Assembly (NCBI GenBank): GCA_018398765.1
Contig: JAHBMJ010003021.1
Span: forward strand, 1 to 64,000
Origin: Chromera velia
Taxonomy: Eukaryota; Sar; Chromeraceae
DNA: 64,000 nucleotides
Direction of reading: 5' to 3'
Shown: piece by piece, positions 49,731 through 59,400 of the stretch
How positions within the stretch are numbered: position 1 is the stretch's first letter
How the letters are laid out: every line of letters begins with the position of its first letter
Position numbers and translations under genes: made by a program
Notes under the pieces: model-generated
The model's database searches: none
What the model was told of the DNA's origin: nothing
Seen by the model: the letters and a program-made list of their open reading frames with translations, nothing else

Positions 49731-50679
49731 AGTAATCCGGTGCACTTCGACAGACACTTCCAGGAAAACCGACCGACAAACAAGAGAAGGGGGGAAGAGG
49801 TGCAGAGAGACAGCCACTGCTAAGGCAGCTGATCGAGCACAGAACCATTAGATCCACCAAGCGGAGATCAGGCGAGAGAGTGTGTTCATGTGAAGACCGA
49901 GCGGGGAAAGAATTCCAAGGGTGTAAGGAACCAAGAAGGGACACGAGCATTCGAAGGATGCAAGCAACGAAGAGACACGATGAAAACACGAGAACAATCA
50001 GCACATTAAATCATATTTACTTCTAACTAAATATAAGGAGCACGACATCGCGTCCCTTCATGCAGAAGGTGCATGAAAGCAGACGGGCCCCCAAAATTGA
50101 CTGACCTGAGCCGCCTTTGCCCCAGGTCCAAATCTTTCCAGAAGTCGATAAGGCGACCGTGTGTTCTTGACCACACCCTACGTTCACGAAAGTATCTGCC
50201 GAAATAGACTGAGGGGAGCTCCTGTCGTTTGTGTTTCCTATGCCGAGCTGCCCTGCACCGTTCTTCCCCCAAGTGTACAGATTCCCCGAAGTGTCCAGTA
50301 CAGCGGTGTGTTCCCATGCGCAGCCTGAGGCGATGTTGCTCAAGCTGGTGACCTTCTGAAAGTCCACCTGGTCGTTCGTGTTGCCAAGGCCGAGCTGTCC
50401 TTCTGAGTTTCGTCCTGCCATATACCTGCATGGGTATACGGGAAAGGAACAGGAGTGCATGCATGGAAAAGGGCTGATCCACGGCTACATTGGTCAAATC
50501 CGCCAAGCCTCAACATCCGGATGGACTCACAGATCGCCCACACTGTCAATCACACCCGTATACTCCATCCCCGCGAAGGACGACGAAGCTGACAGGGCAG
50601 ATGCATGTTTGCAAAGCAGAACAGAAAGGCAAATCACAAGGACGACTCGGTTTTTCAGAGATACAGATACGGAGTTCAT
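32510..50679 (-). CDS. Large secreted protein: RCC1 repeats, Cys-rich CPAGT modules and EGF-like repeats
   Basis: ATG 50679 opens a signal peptide ([16 protein letters not shown]), then exons in consistent phase. RCC1-type: 50679-50531, 50425-50106, 49531-49523 (9 nt), 49084-48888, 48082-47896, 47403-47267, 46669-46540. EGF-like: 46159-46025 and 45604-45479. Six 114-nt CPAGT exons: 45251-43355. EGF-like: 42862-42737, 42457-42335, then 14 more of 123 or 126 nt down to 36485. The tail is 35853-35840, 35474-35346, 35047-34919, 34631-34568, 34329-34156, one starting at 33974, 33358-33050, 32873-32779 and 32575-32510. About 1,520 residues are firm up to 34156. The RCC1 units carry GQLGxGNT; many EGF units carry DxDEC and the C-x-D-x4-F-x-C hydroxylation pattern of calcium-binding EGF. 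It probably acts outside the cell as an adhesion or matrix protein (inference). RCC1 propellers are normally intracellular, so this mix is odd. Its last exons are the weakest. Confidence 0.75.
34156..35853 (-). other. Low-complexity C-terminal exons of the RCC1/EGF gene
   Basis: Exons 35853-35840 (14 nt), 35474-35346 and 35047-34919 (129 nt each), 34631-34568 and 34329-34156 join in phase. They encode Ala/Asp/Gly/Ser-rich sequence without Cys-rich modules, for example '[20 protein letters not shown]' and '[19 protein letters not shown]'. The last looks like a beta-sandwich-like strand pattern, but I cannot name a domain. The two 129-nt exons both start VG and may be ancient duplicates. Confidence 0.6.
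35475..35512. repeat. (GGAGA)n microsatellite at a splice acceptor
   Basis: On the minus strand it forms the TCTCC-rich polypyrimidine tract just upstream of the CCATAG acceptor of the exon at 35474. Confidence 0.85.
36042..36184. repeat. 46-bp minisatellite, three copies, in intron
   Basis: The unit containing 'gaaggatccacttgg' and 'atctcgtgaacaagaaagcg' is repeated three times almost exactly, with a 4-bp insertion in the third copy. It lies in the intron after the last EGF exon. Confidence 0.9.
36485..38279 (-). repeat. Five diverged EGF-like exons
   Basis: EGF exons at 38279-38157, 37961-37836, 37444-37322, 37061-36936 and 36607-36485 (123 or 126 nt each). All start after a TGCAG acceptor in phase 1 and end in phase 1. 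Each encodes six Cys in EGF spacing with a (D/A)xDEC start. They differ clearly from one another and their introns are unrelated, unlike the array upstream, so they are older copies. Confidence 0.85.
38450..41780 (-). repeat. Homogenised tandem array of paired EGF exons
   Basis: Two exon types alternate. Type one (AEDQC...) lies at 41686-41564, 40860-40738, 40130-40008, 39396-39274 and 38625-38503. Type two (DVDEC...) lies at 41313-41191, 40541-40419, 39805-39683 and 39095-38973. Every exon is 123 nt. The repeat period is about 710-830 bp and the introns are almost as alike as the exons, including CA/GT tracts of varying length. That means duplication by unequal exchange or gene conversion was recent. 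The type one exons lack the first Asp of the calcium-binding motif. Confidence 0.9.
42335..42862 (-). other. Two EGF-like exons between the CPAGT block and the tandem array
   Basis: Exons 42862-42737 (126 nt) and 42457-42335 (123 nt) encode DIDEC- and DVDEC-type EGF modules. The first is nearly identical to the EGF exon at 45604-45479, so an EGF unit was copied to both sides of the CPAGT block. Intron 41880-42334 holds nothing else I can name. Confidence 0.82.
43355..45251 (-). repeat. Six 114-nt CPAGT exons, including a 1.39-kb segmental duplication
   Basis: Exons at 45251-45138, 44860-44747, 44452-44339, 44128-44015, 43859-43746 and 43468-43355 each encode 38 residues with the pattern C-x(7-8)-V-x3-C-V-x-CPAG(T/M)TN...DDASG(S/A)D-x(1-2)-C. 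These look like ephrin-receptor/TNFR-type Cys-rich repeats (GCC2_GCC3-like). Block 43363-43859 and block 44755-45251 are about 97% identical including the intron, offset by 1392 bp, so a pair of exons was duplicated recently. Donors are mostly GTCAGT. Confidence 0.85.
45479..46159 (-). other. Two EGF-like exons directly after the RCC1 repeats
   Basis: Exons 46159-46025 (135 nt) and 45604-45479 (126 nt). The first bridges the end of the RCC1 region to an EGF module in frame (…[10 protein letters not shown]…). The second is DIDEC-type. Both end in phase 1, setting the phase for all later modules. Confidence 0.82.
45807..45955. repeat. (GAAT)n microsatellite with higher-order pattern
   Basis: GAAT repeats interrupted every about 32 bp by 'aaataaatcaatg', giving a short higher-order repeat. 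It lies in an intron of the RCC1/EGF gene; the long 'HSFIHSF' frames are artefacts. Confidence 0.9.
46821..47266. other. Intron, nothing further recognised
   Basis: Non-coding sequence between the exons at 47403-47267 and 46669-46540 (the intron runs 46670-47266). No repeat or RNA gene seen. Confidence 0.5.
47570..47860. repeat. TTCC/TTTC and GAAA/GGAA microsatellites
   Basis: Pyrimidine repeats (47575-47632) and complementary purine repeats (47806-47857) face each other within one intron and could fold back on each other in the transcript. Confidence 0.85.
48137..48304. repeat. (CT)n microsatellite
   Basis: Long, imperfect CT/CTTT repeat in the intron upstream of the exon at 48082. Confidence 0.9.
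48509..48557. repeat. (GTCA)12 microsatellite
   Basis: About twelve perfect GTCA units. Read on the minus strand it is TGAC, so it does not itself offer GTCAGT donors on the coding strand. Confidence 0.92.
49523..49531 (-). other. 9-nt micro-exon in the RCC1 region
   Basis: Minus strand GTTTAG|GACAACTGG|GTCAGT. The nine bases join the phase-1 exons on either side and complete the RCC1 motif [10 protein letters not shown]. Without it the motif would lose QLG. Confidence 0.75.
49610..49735. repeat. Composite CT/CA/CACT/GA microsatellite
   Basis: CT, CA, CTCA, CA and GA tracts in succession, in the intron between the exon at 50106 and the micro-exon. Confidence 0.9.
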
Positions 50680-51492
50680 GGTCAGTAGGTCAATTCACAT
50701 GAGGGCATTTCTCTGACTACAGTCAAAATCTCATTGCTGCATTCAAGAAACCTCCAAGCCGACGTCTACACTCAAACTTGACGTCTTCTACTCGAGAGAT
50801 TTCGCTCATGCACAGGTAAAGAGAGACCTTGCAGCTCGCGGGGGGCAGCTCAGCTATACAATTAGGGGCAACCAGTTGGGTGAGTGCCTCGGGGGGCCAT
50901 TTAGGGGGTCCCCTTATATTTGATCGGTGCACACCATCGGGGGCTTAGGCATGTCTTGTGTGCTGCCGTGGGGCGGGGGCCACGGCAACACGCGCGAAGT
51001 ATATGCTTTTCGGGACCGCGCGCGTCGTATGTGCAACTCCGTGCGAGTTACACTTGAGGGGCACGCATGCGCAAAGTAAGTAAATCGCGGCTCCGTGCGA
51101 GTTGCTTGAGGGGCACATTTTGGAACTCGGGCGACACCGACCAGCCGTGACAGAGTCAGAACCGATCCCCCTCCCCCCAAAATGAAAAAATGCGTTATAT
51201 GCGAGTGCGTGCGATCTCAGGGCCTCTCGGCTGATCTCAGCAGAGCTGAGCTGCCCCCCGAGGCGATAGTTTTGCTGCATGCATGAGCGGGAGGCCGGCT
51301 CCGAGGCCGCGCGCTTCGCTTTCTGGGGCCATCTCGGCTGCAGAATGCCTCGACTCAGGTCAGGCAAACGACTTCCATATATCGATTCAGGAACGCCGAC
51401 CGACAAAAATGCGATCTCAAAACACTGAGAAAGTTTTCCCTCGTTTCGGGAGAGCGTAGACGAATCCCAGAGGCCAGCCAGAGAGAGACAGT
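50680..51492. other. Divergent intergenic region between the RCC1/EGF gene and the BT1 gene
   Basis: An 813-bp spacer that must hold both 5' regions. I see no TATA box I would defend. 50850-51340 is GC-rich and carries the dispersed repeat module also found near 16640-16935. It also has an internal pair of 'ctccgtgcgagtt' blocks (near 51040 and 51093) each followed by 'ttgaggggcac'. A repeat-derived promoter region is therefore possible. Confidence 0.55.
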
Positions 51493-52556
51493 ATGAGAGC
51501 AGTCACAGAGATTCTACAGTCTCATGGGGACTTGATGGTCCTCTACTTTCTGGTGGGCTTCACTTTCTCCTTCCCCACGGCTGCCATTACTTTGTTCCTC
51601 AACTTTGACTTGGGGCTGGAGACCGATCTCGCTTCCATCAGTGCCTTTTATGGGGCAGAGTACACGGCCACTTGGTTCAAGGCGCTCTACGGGGCCGTCT
51701 CCGATTGGCTTCCCTTGGGGCCTCTGGATAGGAGACGGCCTTATCTTGTGGTGATGTCTTTGGGGACTGCGCTTTTGTATTTGGGGGTTGCGAACTTCGT
51801 TCACAGCCTGGGTGCTCTGTATCCGATGGGTGTTGGAATCGCTGTCTGTTTCTCCTTCAATGAAGCCGTTTTGAACGGAGTTGCTGTGGAGAGACACCAC
51901 AGGCAAAGGAAGGAGACGGAAAACGAAGAGAGGCGACTTAGAGGTGTAGAGCGGGAAGACGATGGGCTGGCTGGAAGGGGACAAGTTTTGACAGAGATGG
52001 GACATGATGCTGCAGAGAGAACACACAGCGGCAGAGCCATGACCGTGAGGGACGAAGAGCGGGAGAGAACCTGGACCGTGAAAGTACAGAGTCGGAGTGG
52101 CGCTCCAGAAGGCAGCCCGGCAGGAGAAGAAGGGCGCAATACAGATAAGAGGGTGTGGGAAGAAGGCCTTGCAAACCAGGGAGATGAGAGGAGTGTGGAA
52201 CCCTCTGCCGGAATGAAGGATGAAGGAGCAACTGCAAGCTCGATACAGAGTTGTGCCTACCTGGTACAGACCACGGCAACCGTTGCCTCTGGTCTATGCT
52301 CCTTGGGGGCTCTCGCGATCTGGGGAGAGAAGGAGGGGGGCACTGACAAAGGAAAAGGGGCCCGTCTCATTCTGGCAATCAATGGTTGTCTTGCCTTCTT
52401 TGCGGCCTTCTTTGCGATCAGGTCAGCTTCTCCGGTGTTCACTTACACTGCACCACTGCATAAGGGCAGTTCTGCATGGTGTGGCCGTTTGAACCAGGCA
52501 ACGTGTGTGTGAGTAGAACTTGGACTGCGTTTCGGTCCTTCGTGTCCAAAGAGGAA

Positions 52557-52606
<50 letters not shown>

Positions 52607-55364
52607 TCAGGATACATACTATGAGCTGGACAGAAAGGCGACGCAGCACGAAGGCAAACAAAGGAAATCAGCGGTGAAATTCGACAGAGGAGTTCAAAAT
52701 GTTCAGCCAGACGTAACTTGATGAAAACAGTTTCAATGAATAAGCTTGACACTGTGCACACCACATACGCGCATTGACACTTGACTTATTTCACTTCTCA
52801 CGTATGTGCGTGTCTCGTCCCGGTGTGCGAGTACAGGTTGAGACCGCTTCCGCCTGATCGCATAGGGGCGAACTCTTCGTCGCAGGAAGAAACCACAGCG
52901 GAGGGGAGGCAGTCGTCAGTGCGAGAGGCCATCCCACTCGATTGCTCGTCAGCAGAGGCTGCGCGGATGGGTGAGAGGGAGAGGGCTGACGAAGATGAAG
53001 AGAGAGGGCTATCGCGTATGTCCTCTCCCACCCCTCCGCATGTGACCCCGAACAGCGATTCGGACGCCGGGGGTGCTCTCCTTCTTCAACAGCGAGAAGA
53101 GTCCATGGGAGGAAGGAGAAGCGTCAAGGAGGGGTCATGTGGTCAGAAACTCCGCCGACTTGGTCTCTCTGTTTGGGCTGCTTTGAAGCTTTTAACAGTC
53201 CCCGGGCTTTTCCTCTTTTGCTCTTCTGCAATGCCCATTTCGTCGGTTGCGTTCAGCTCCTTCGTGTTGGGCGAGAAAGGGCTGAACTTGCCAGGATGGT
53301 TCGCAGCGGCCGTGCCCCTTTTATCCTCAGCGGGGGGATGGACTGGCACGGTGTTGTTTTGGGCTGCGTCTCTTCGGTCTCGGGGTTTTTGGGAGAGTGG
53401 AAGGGGGTGGGCGACTGCTGTTGTGTTGGGTACGTTGCTGTCTGTCGGTGCGGGGTTGACAACTGTTGTGGCGGCACTGAAAATTCACAGACAGTGGGGA
53501 ATTGGGGATACTCTTTTTGTGGTCAGTCTGCTAGATTTGTTCGATTGTGGTGTTCGCTTTTTTGACCTCTTTGGGATGCTCTGCTTGCGAAAGTGCCCGC
53601 TTGCTTGTTGTTTAAGATGGTTGAAAGACAACCGAAAAATCAGCTGACAGCTGCATGACTTTCTCTGTGTCTTCCGAGTGCCATCTGCTCTTCTGTATGC
53701 GCATGTATTGGCTGCATCAAGTTCCTCGGTCCGATCTAATCCGAACAGAAGAACAGACAGAAAGAAACATGTACGCCCAAAGAGGAGGAGAAATTTGGAC
53801 AGAAAAAAGAGCCGTGTGAAGAAACTGAAATACTTCGCACTGTATCGCTTCCGAGCAGCGAGCCCTGTATGACCTCCGATTCTTCCTTCCTCTCATTCCT
53901 GCCGCCCCCCCCCCTTTGTCCTTGTTGAAAGAAAATCGATCGATCGATCAATCAGGTTGGGGATTCCTTCTTTGTTGGCCTCGCCAACGCTTTCGCATTT
54001 GTGCCCTTGTTGGTGCTGGCTGCAAAGGTACGGGGGGCCGCTTGCTTGTTCGGTTTGACCACCGACATTCCTTCTCTCTCTTCCCTCGCCCTGACGATTT
54101 TTCCTTTTGATCCGCTTTGCCGTCCCTTTGAGCTTCCTTCCTCTCCTCCTTTTTCTCTTCCCGTGCACGGGCTCCCGCTACTTTTCTTTCGCGCTTCTTT
54201 CCTTCCCCCCCCCCGCTTCTCGTTCTTTTCCATCGATCAAGTTCTCTCCAGCCGATGTCTGCGTATGGTTGGCCTCCATCCATCCATCCATGCACCCACC
54301 CATGCATCATTTTCTCGCATTTTCTTTCTTGTACACCATTTAAGTCGAGAAATTTTTTCATCGAGCAAGCTTCTGACTGTCTCATGAAGCCTTCTCTCTC
54401 TCTGCCGCACTCCACAGACTGCGCCAAGTTTCCACCAGCTAGATTGATCCTCAAAGAAGTGAATGAATAAGTTTGAATTTACATGTGCGGTCTGTTTCTC
54501 CTTAGTTTCTTTCTTGCCTTCATGTGGCCGGGCGTGTCTGCTTGCATGGCCGAATGTTCAAATTCAACTGCCCACTTGCGACGTGATTTCGGCCCGCGAC
54601 CCGCTGCCTGATGGGTGGATGCAGGTGAGCCCGAAGAAAAGCGAAGCGACAAGCTTCGCCTCCCTCTTCTCAATCAATGCGGCCGCTGGATCTGTGTCCG
54701 CATGGGCCACCTCAGGTAAGAGCAAACAAGCCAGGGGCCGGGGGGGACGGCTTTTGCTGGGGCCTGCCTGTGCGGATTCGCCAATTGTCTTGTAGTAAGA
54801 CCATCAGATGGCAACAGTTCTTTTGGGCGTGCTCAGATCGAGTGCTGAGAGAGACTTGATGCATGCACTATTTTCTTCCCGTCGTACCTTCGATCAGCTC
54901 TCCCTCTTTCCCTAGTGGACCTCAGTGCGTGGCCCTGCAGAACCGGATATGTTTTCAGGCGACTGACGCTTCGCCCTGCTTCCCCAAGCGACCGCACCGT
55001 GACTGTAACGAACTTCTTCCCGCTGTTGTCCGGCTCTCAGTTACGTTTCCTTCCTTTCATCCTTCCTTCCTCAATTCTTACCCCTTGGATCCATCACCTT
55101 TTGGATTGTGTGGCTGCAGCCCTCTCGGCTTCTCTGCACGTGAGCGCAGACAATGGGTATTCTTCTCTTTGGCTGCTCATTCTTGTTTGCAACGCCGCCA
55201 AGCTCCTCCCCCTGGTTCTCGTTCCATTTGCGGCTTCCGTAATTGACTCCGCCGTTGTCGCATCACCTAAGAAACAACAAAATCCTGTAGAAACACAAAG
55301 AAATGGTTCCATGGGCTCCCAGGCGGGCGTTTATCAAAAAAACATTAAAAGATTCATTAATTAA
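51493..55364 (+). CDS. BT1-family (folate/biopterin-type) transporter
   Basis: Five exons join in phase: 51493-52421, 52837-53518, 53956-54027, 54625-54715, 55120-55364 (672 residues). The N-terminal helices and the segment AFYGAEYTATWFKALYGAVSDWLPLGPLDRRRPYL match the start of BT1 major-facilitator proteins. Later exons give FVGDSFFVGLANAFAFVPLLVLAAK, SFASLFSINAAAG and YSSLWLLILVCNAAKLLPL, the usual last helices. BT1 proteins move folates, biopterin or related substrates across membranes in protists and plastid-bearing lineages; the substrate here cannot be read from sequence. Two long hydrophilic loops (about residues 135-250 and 315-390, Glu/Arg/Ser-rich) are unusual. Start chosen as the first ATG before the first helix. 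Confidence 0.85.
52557..52606. repeat. (GT)n microsatellite in BT1 intron 1
   Basis: About 24 perfect GT units in the first intron. Confidence 0.92.
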
Positions 55365-56445
55365 TCGTTTCAATATAAATGTTGATACGATCCATAGGCT
55401 TTGTATGCATCTTATAAATAAAAAGATTCAAAAAATGATTTTCAAAAAATTAAACGAATAAATTAAGTTTCACATCAAATTATAAATGAAAAATTGTGAA
55501 AAAGAAAAACATTTGATGGCGAAAACGAAAAAAGAATGTTAAGAATAGGGACAGTGAAGAGATTGGTGAATGCATCGTTTCTAGTGCACTTATAAAAAAA
55601 AATGAGAATTATAGTATAACTTACCATACTGTATAAGTGATAAGTGATTTAGTGGTGCCCTAGAGTACTGTACATCGCTGTTTTACCTATAAAACACTGT
55701 CACCGTTTCTAGTGTACTTAGGAAATACAAATACCTATAGGTAACTGGATCTATGAAGGGTACTGAGGGGGCTCTCAGGGGGGGATCTATCAAAAACTAG
55801 ATCTATGGCGGCTTTCATAGATCAAAAGGAGCTTGATGTCCCGAGGGTATCATGCATGATAGTAAACTACACAGCTTGTAAAGATTGATTTAAACATTGA
55901 TTTTAGAGAGTTCAGTCGATATTGATCGATCAAGAAGTGTCAAATTACTTCTGAAACAACCAGTCTGCATGAATATACAGTCTGATCCTGCTTAGCATCG
56001 ACCTTCTACCTCCTCCCCCCCCTTTGTCTGATAGGGAGCCTGTTGCTAGGCCTGTTAATTCATTGCCCTTCTGAGCTGAGATAGTATAGTTTGGTGAAAC
56101 TCCAAACCTAAATTTCCATAGCTTAAATTTATTATGAATCAAATTATGATTGAAAGTCATGTGCAGAATAAAAATTAATCGGTAATTCGTTTTTTTGAAG
56201 TTTGCTGAACTTTTTTGTTAAAGTTTTGGCATTTTTTTAAAATTGAAGCGAAGAGTTGGAAGAAATACACCCACTCAGCAACCTGAAGTCTGCCCATGAA
56301 TATTCAGCACAGGGCAGCCTGGGCTGGCTTTCTCTTCTGCAAACATATATAAAAAGCTCTTCACACATGAAACTGTCCGACAGGTACTTCTGTCACGCTT
56401 CCTCCACCTTCCCCGATCTCTGAAGCAGAAAGCAAATTACAGTCG
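55365..56445. other. Convergent intergenic region, AT-rich
   Basis: AT-rich DNA between the 3' ends of the BT1 gene and IQUB. It has local repeats such as 'atctatg' boxes near 55750-55810 but no coding pattern. Polyadenylation signals must lie here, yet none stands out. Confidence 0.6.
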
Positions 56446-59400
56446 TCACTCGAAGACGACCGTTGAGAAGGGCTGCACAGCGCTCTGCATGTACAGCTCC
56501 CTGGGGACTTTCTGGAACCTCTGTGCCTCCGGGTTGAATTCGGGGGTCCGAATGAAGTTCAGAAACAGATTGGCCACCCGAGTACGGAGAGACCGAAGGG
56601 AGTTCTCTGGTCGCCCTCTGTTGAGCATGTCTGCTTCTCTGTCAATCAAATCGACAATCTCCCTCGTCAGGTTGCAGTCAAACTCCTTCACAGTCCACTT
56701 CACGTGCAGAAGCACATCGAGCCTCTCGTCGACCGTCAGGAGAGGGAGACGCAGACCGTTGTACAGATCCATCAGCTCCTTTGCACGAGTTGTAAAAGGT
56801 GTGTGGACAGTTGTCGTCTCTCCATCAGATTGGGCCCACACTCGCGGCTTGGCCATGGACTCGAGAAGTCTTTTGATCTGCAGATTTTGTAGCAAACAAT
56901 AAATAGCACATCGACTAATGCAAACCAGACAGGCAGGGGCAGACAAAAATGTTCTGGAATGGGCTTACGTCTGCATAAGTTTCACAAAAAACAGATGCGA
57001 AGACGATGCGAGCCCCCTGTGTGAATGCCCCCTAGCTCCAGGAGAGGCACTAGCTGTGCTGTTGCTGTTTTTCCCTCGATCTGGATGAATGAAGACAGAA
57101 AGCTAGGGCTCCTGCATGTAGCCACATCCTCCGAAGAAAGAGAAAAAATGTCCATTTGAGTTTTCGCATGTGGTGCCTGGACATTATTCCTCGCAGGAGT
57201 AGTTATTTATGTCTCCCTTCTTGACCCACCCGCAATCAATCGAGAGCGTCTCTCTTGCATGACACAGAGCATGATGCACTTGCTTCCTTCTTTTCATTGA
57301 GCTAGGCCTTTCCCCCCTTCTTTCTAACAACAAGTGGTGGTCGAGGTGTGCACCCTGTCGGAGTCGGACCTTTGCATCTCTGTTGGCGCTGTGTGCCTGC
57401 AGTTTGAGTCTGTCAATTGTCTGCAAGAGTCGGGTCTCCTTAGCGAGCAGCTCTCTCAGGGCTGCGTGTTTGACGTCGTCGGGAAAGTCGGAACGCTTGA
57501 TTCTGTTCGTCTCGTTGATCCTCCATCCTGCAGGAATTAAGACAGGGAGGGAGGGAGGCAGGGAGGCGACATGGCATGAATGTGTCAGATTTACTCGATT
57601 GGCAGTGAGAGCACTTCAAAAAGAAACTTGGAAACAGAAAAAGATCTTCACGTGAGGGGGAGATCTCAGTAGAACGAATTCCGAAGAGTCGATTCTCTCT
57701 CCTTCCCGGAAAAAACTGATCCTGGGACCAGACACGCGCACATGAAAAGGCAAGACAACGCCAAGAAAAACCACGCACAAGTCCCCCCCCCATATTTTGA
57801 CAGAGAATTGCAAAAAAGAATTTTAAACTTCGCGTGCGCATCAGCACAAGACAGACAGTCCCGCGATCTTTCATTCAATGGACACACAGAAACAATGGCA
57901 AACCGAAAAGTTTGCACTTCTCTTCCTTTTTGAAGTCTCCTACTCGCACTGGCAAATGAAGCGTCTACAGACACAGCAGCAGACAGAGCAACAGACGTAC
58001 ACACAGACGTACAGACAGACCGACGGACTGACAGAGTAAAAAAGAGAAGGCGAGAAAGATGACTGCATGCGTGCCATGTGTGTCATTCCATGCCGATTGA
58101 CCTTCCAGCTCCATGTACAGGGTTGCGAAGTCGTCGTAAGTTCTCGGGTGCATTCTCTTCTCTATTTCCCTTTTGTGTCTCATGTCTCCCTCCATTTGGA
58201 TGCGTTCCTTCTCTGCTTCCTCCCAGGCTGCGCGGTCCGCCTTCTCCTTACGAAGTCGCCTGGCTCTGGATCTTGCAAAGGCACCCCTCGCGTGTCTTTG
58301 AATGACCTGTGCCATCCGGGTGCGGACTTTGTGGACCTCATCGGCCGGGAAGTAGCTGCGGGGCGTTCGCACGACGTCCCTCTCACCAGCTATGTAGACC
58401 CCCACCTGCAGCAGCAGCCGACGCAGGCATGTTTGGAATCAACCAAAAGGCTGCCAATTGACTATTTGAAATACGTGTGTGTGTGTCGCCTACTACAATA
58501 AGAAGGGGAAACATACGAAATGTCAAGGGAATTGTAAACTGCTTCTGAACGACAAACGATGGACAAAAAAATGGGAAGGACGGCGAAAGGCGGACAGGAC
58601 GTCCGGTGACTGCCGAAAGCTCTCGGGTTTACTTAATTCTTGCTTCCTCTCTCTCTTTGCCTGTTCTGTGAATCTACATATTCAGAGAAAGAGGCAAGGA
58701 TCAGATGGGCAGGGATCGATCGACTGAGGGAGGGGGGGAAAGACGGAGACAAGAAAAAGACCAGAAAGAAAATGACTTTCCCTTTGCGGCAAGCTGAGGG
58801 ACCTTGGTCATCTGAGTTCCTGCTTCTCGTTGCGGCTGTATGGCGACGGTCCGGCACTCATAAGTCTGTGTCTCTCTGTGGTATCTTGTGGGAGGCGCTG
58901 GTTTGGGTACTGGGTTCGTCTGTGTGGATGCGTTGTGGAACTCCTGTCCCGTCTCCTTGTGTCTGAATCCCCCCAGAAAAAGCTTCTTCTTCTGCGTTCT
59001 CTGGACGTGAACGTCCACCGTGCGGGGGTTTCCTCTGTTGTCGTGTACCTGCACACGCACAGAGATTCTCTTTCCTCTTTAGGTTTATTTCAAATATGGA
59101 GAGACGTAGAAACAGAAACCCAAACAGGCAGACCCTCAAGACGGTGGACGTAGGTCGAGGCAGAGATAAGGTAAAGGGGGAGATAGGAGGAGGCGAATAG
59201 AATGCATAGAAAAATGGGGAACGACAGACCCAGAGGCGAGCAGCGAAGCCTCAAGAGAGGAGAGTAGAAAGAGAGTAGAAAGGTCCAAAGAACAATGTCA
59301 CGCAGAGAGATGGAGAGCATGGAGGAATCTTGTTGCACTTCTCTTTCAATTTCTTTTAATCTATCTCACCCAGAGGTTGCTGCCATGCCCAGAAGTGTGC

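Larger units (their letters stand above)
46540..50679 (-). other. Signal peptide and RCC1-type repeat exons
   Basis: Exons 50679-50531, 50425-50106, 49531-49523, 49084-48888, 48082-47896, 47403-47267 and 46669-46540 give about seven RCC1-like blades. The recurring motif is W/F-G-x4-GQLG-x-G-(N/H)T, followed by a stretch ending in xxIxAG-xx-H(S/T). Joining the 9-nt exon restores [15 protein letters not shown] exactly. RCC1 propellers usually bind chromatin or Ran or act as exchange factors; here a signal peptide places the propeller outside or in the secretory route. Confidence 0.82.

Noticed and set aside
53519-53647. Read-through coding of BT1 exon 2 past 53518
   Set aside because: Splicing at 53518 to 53956 restores the conserved BT1 helix; the read-through end is Cys/Leu-rich and unlike the family.
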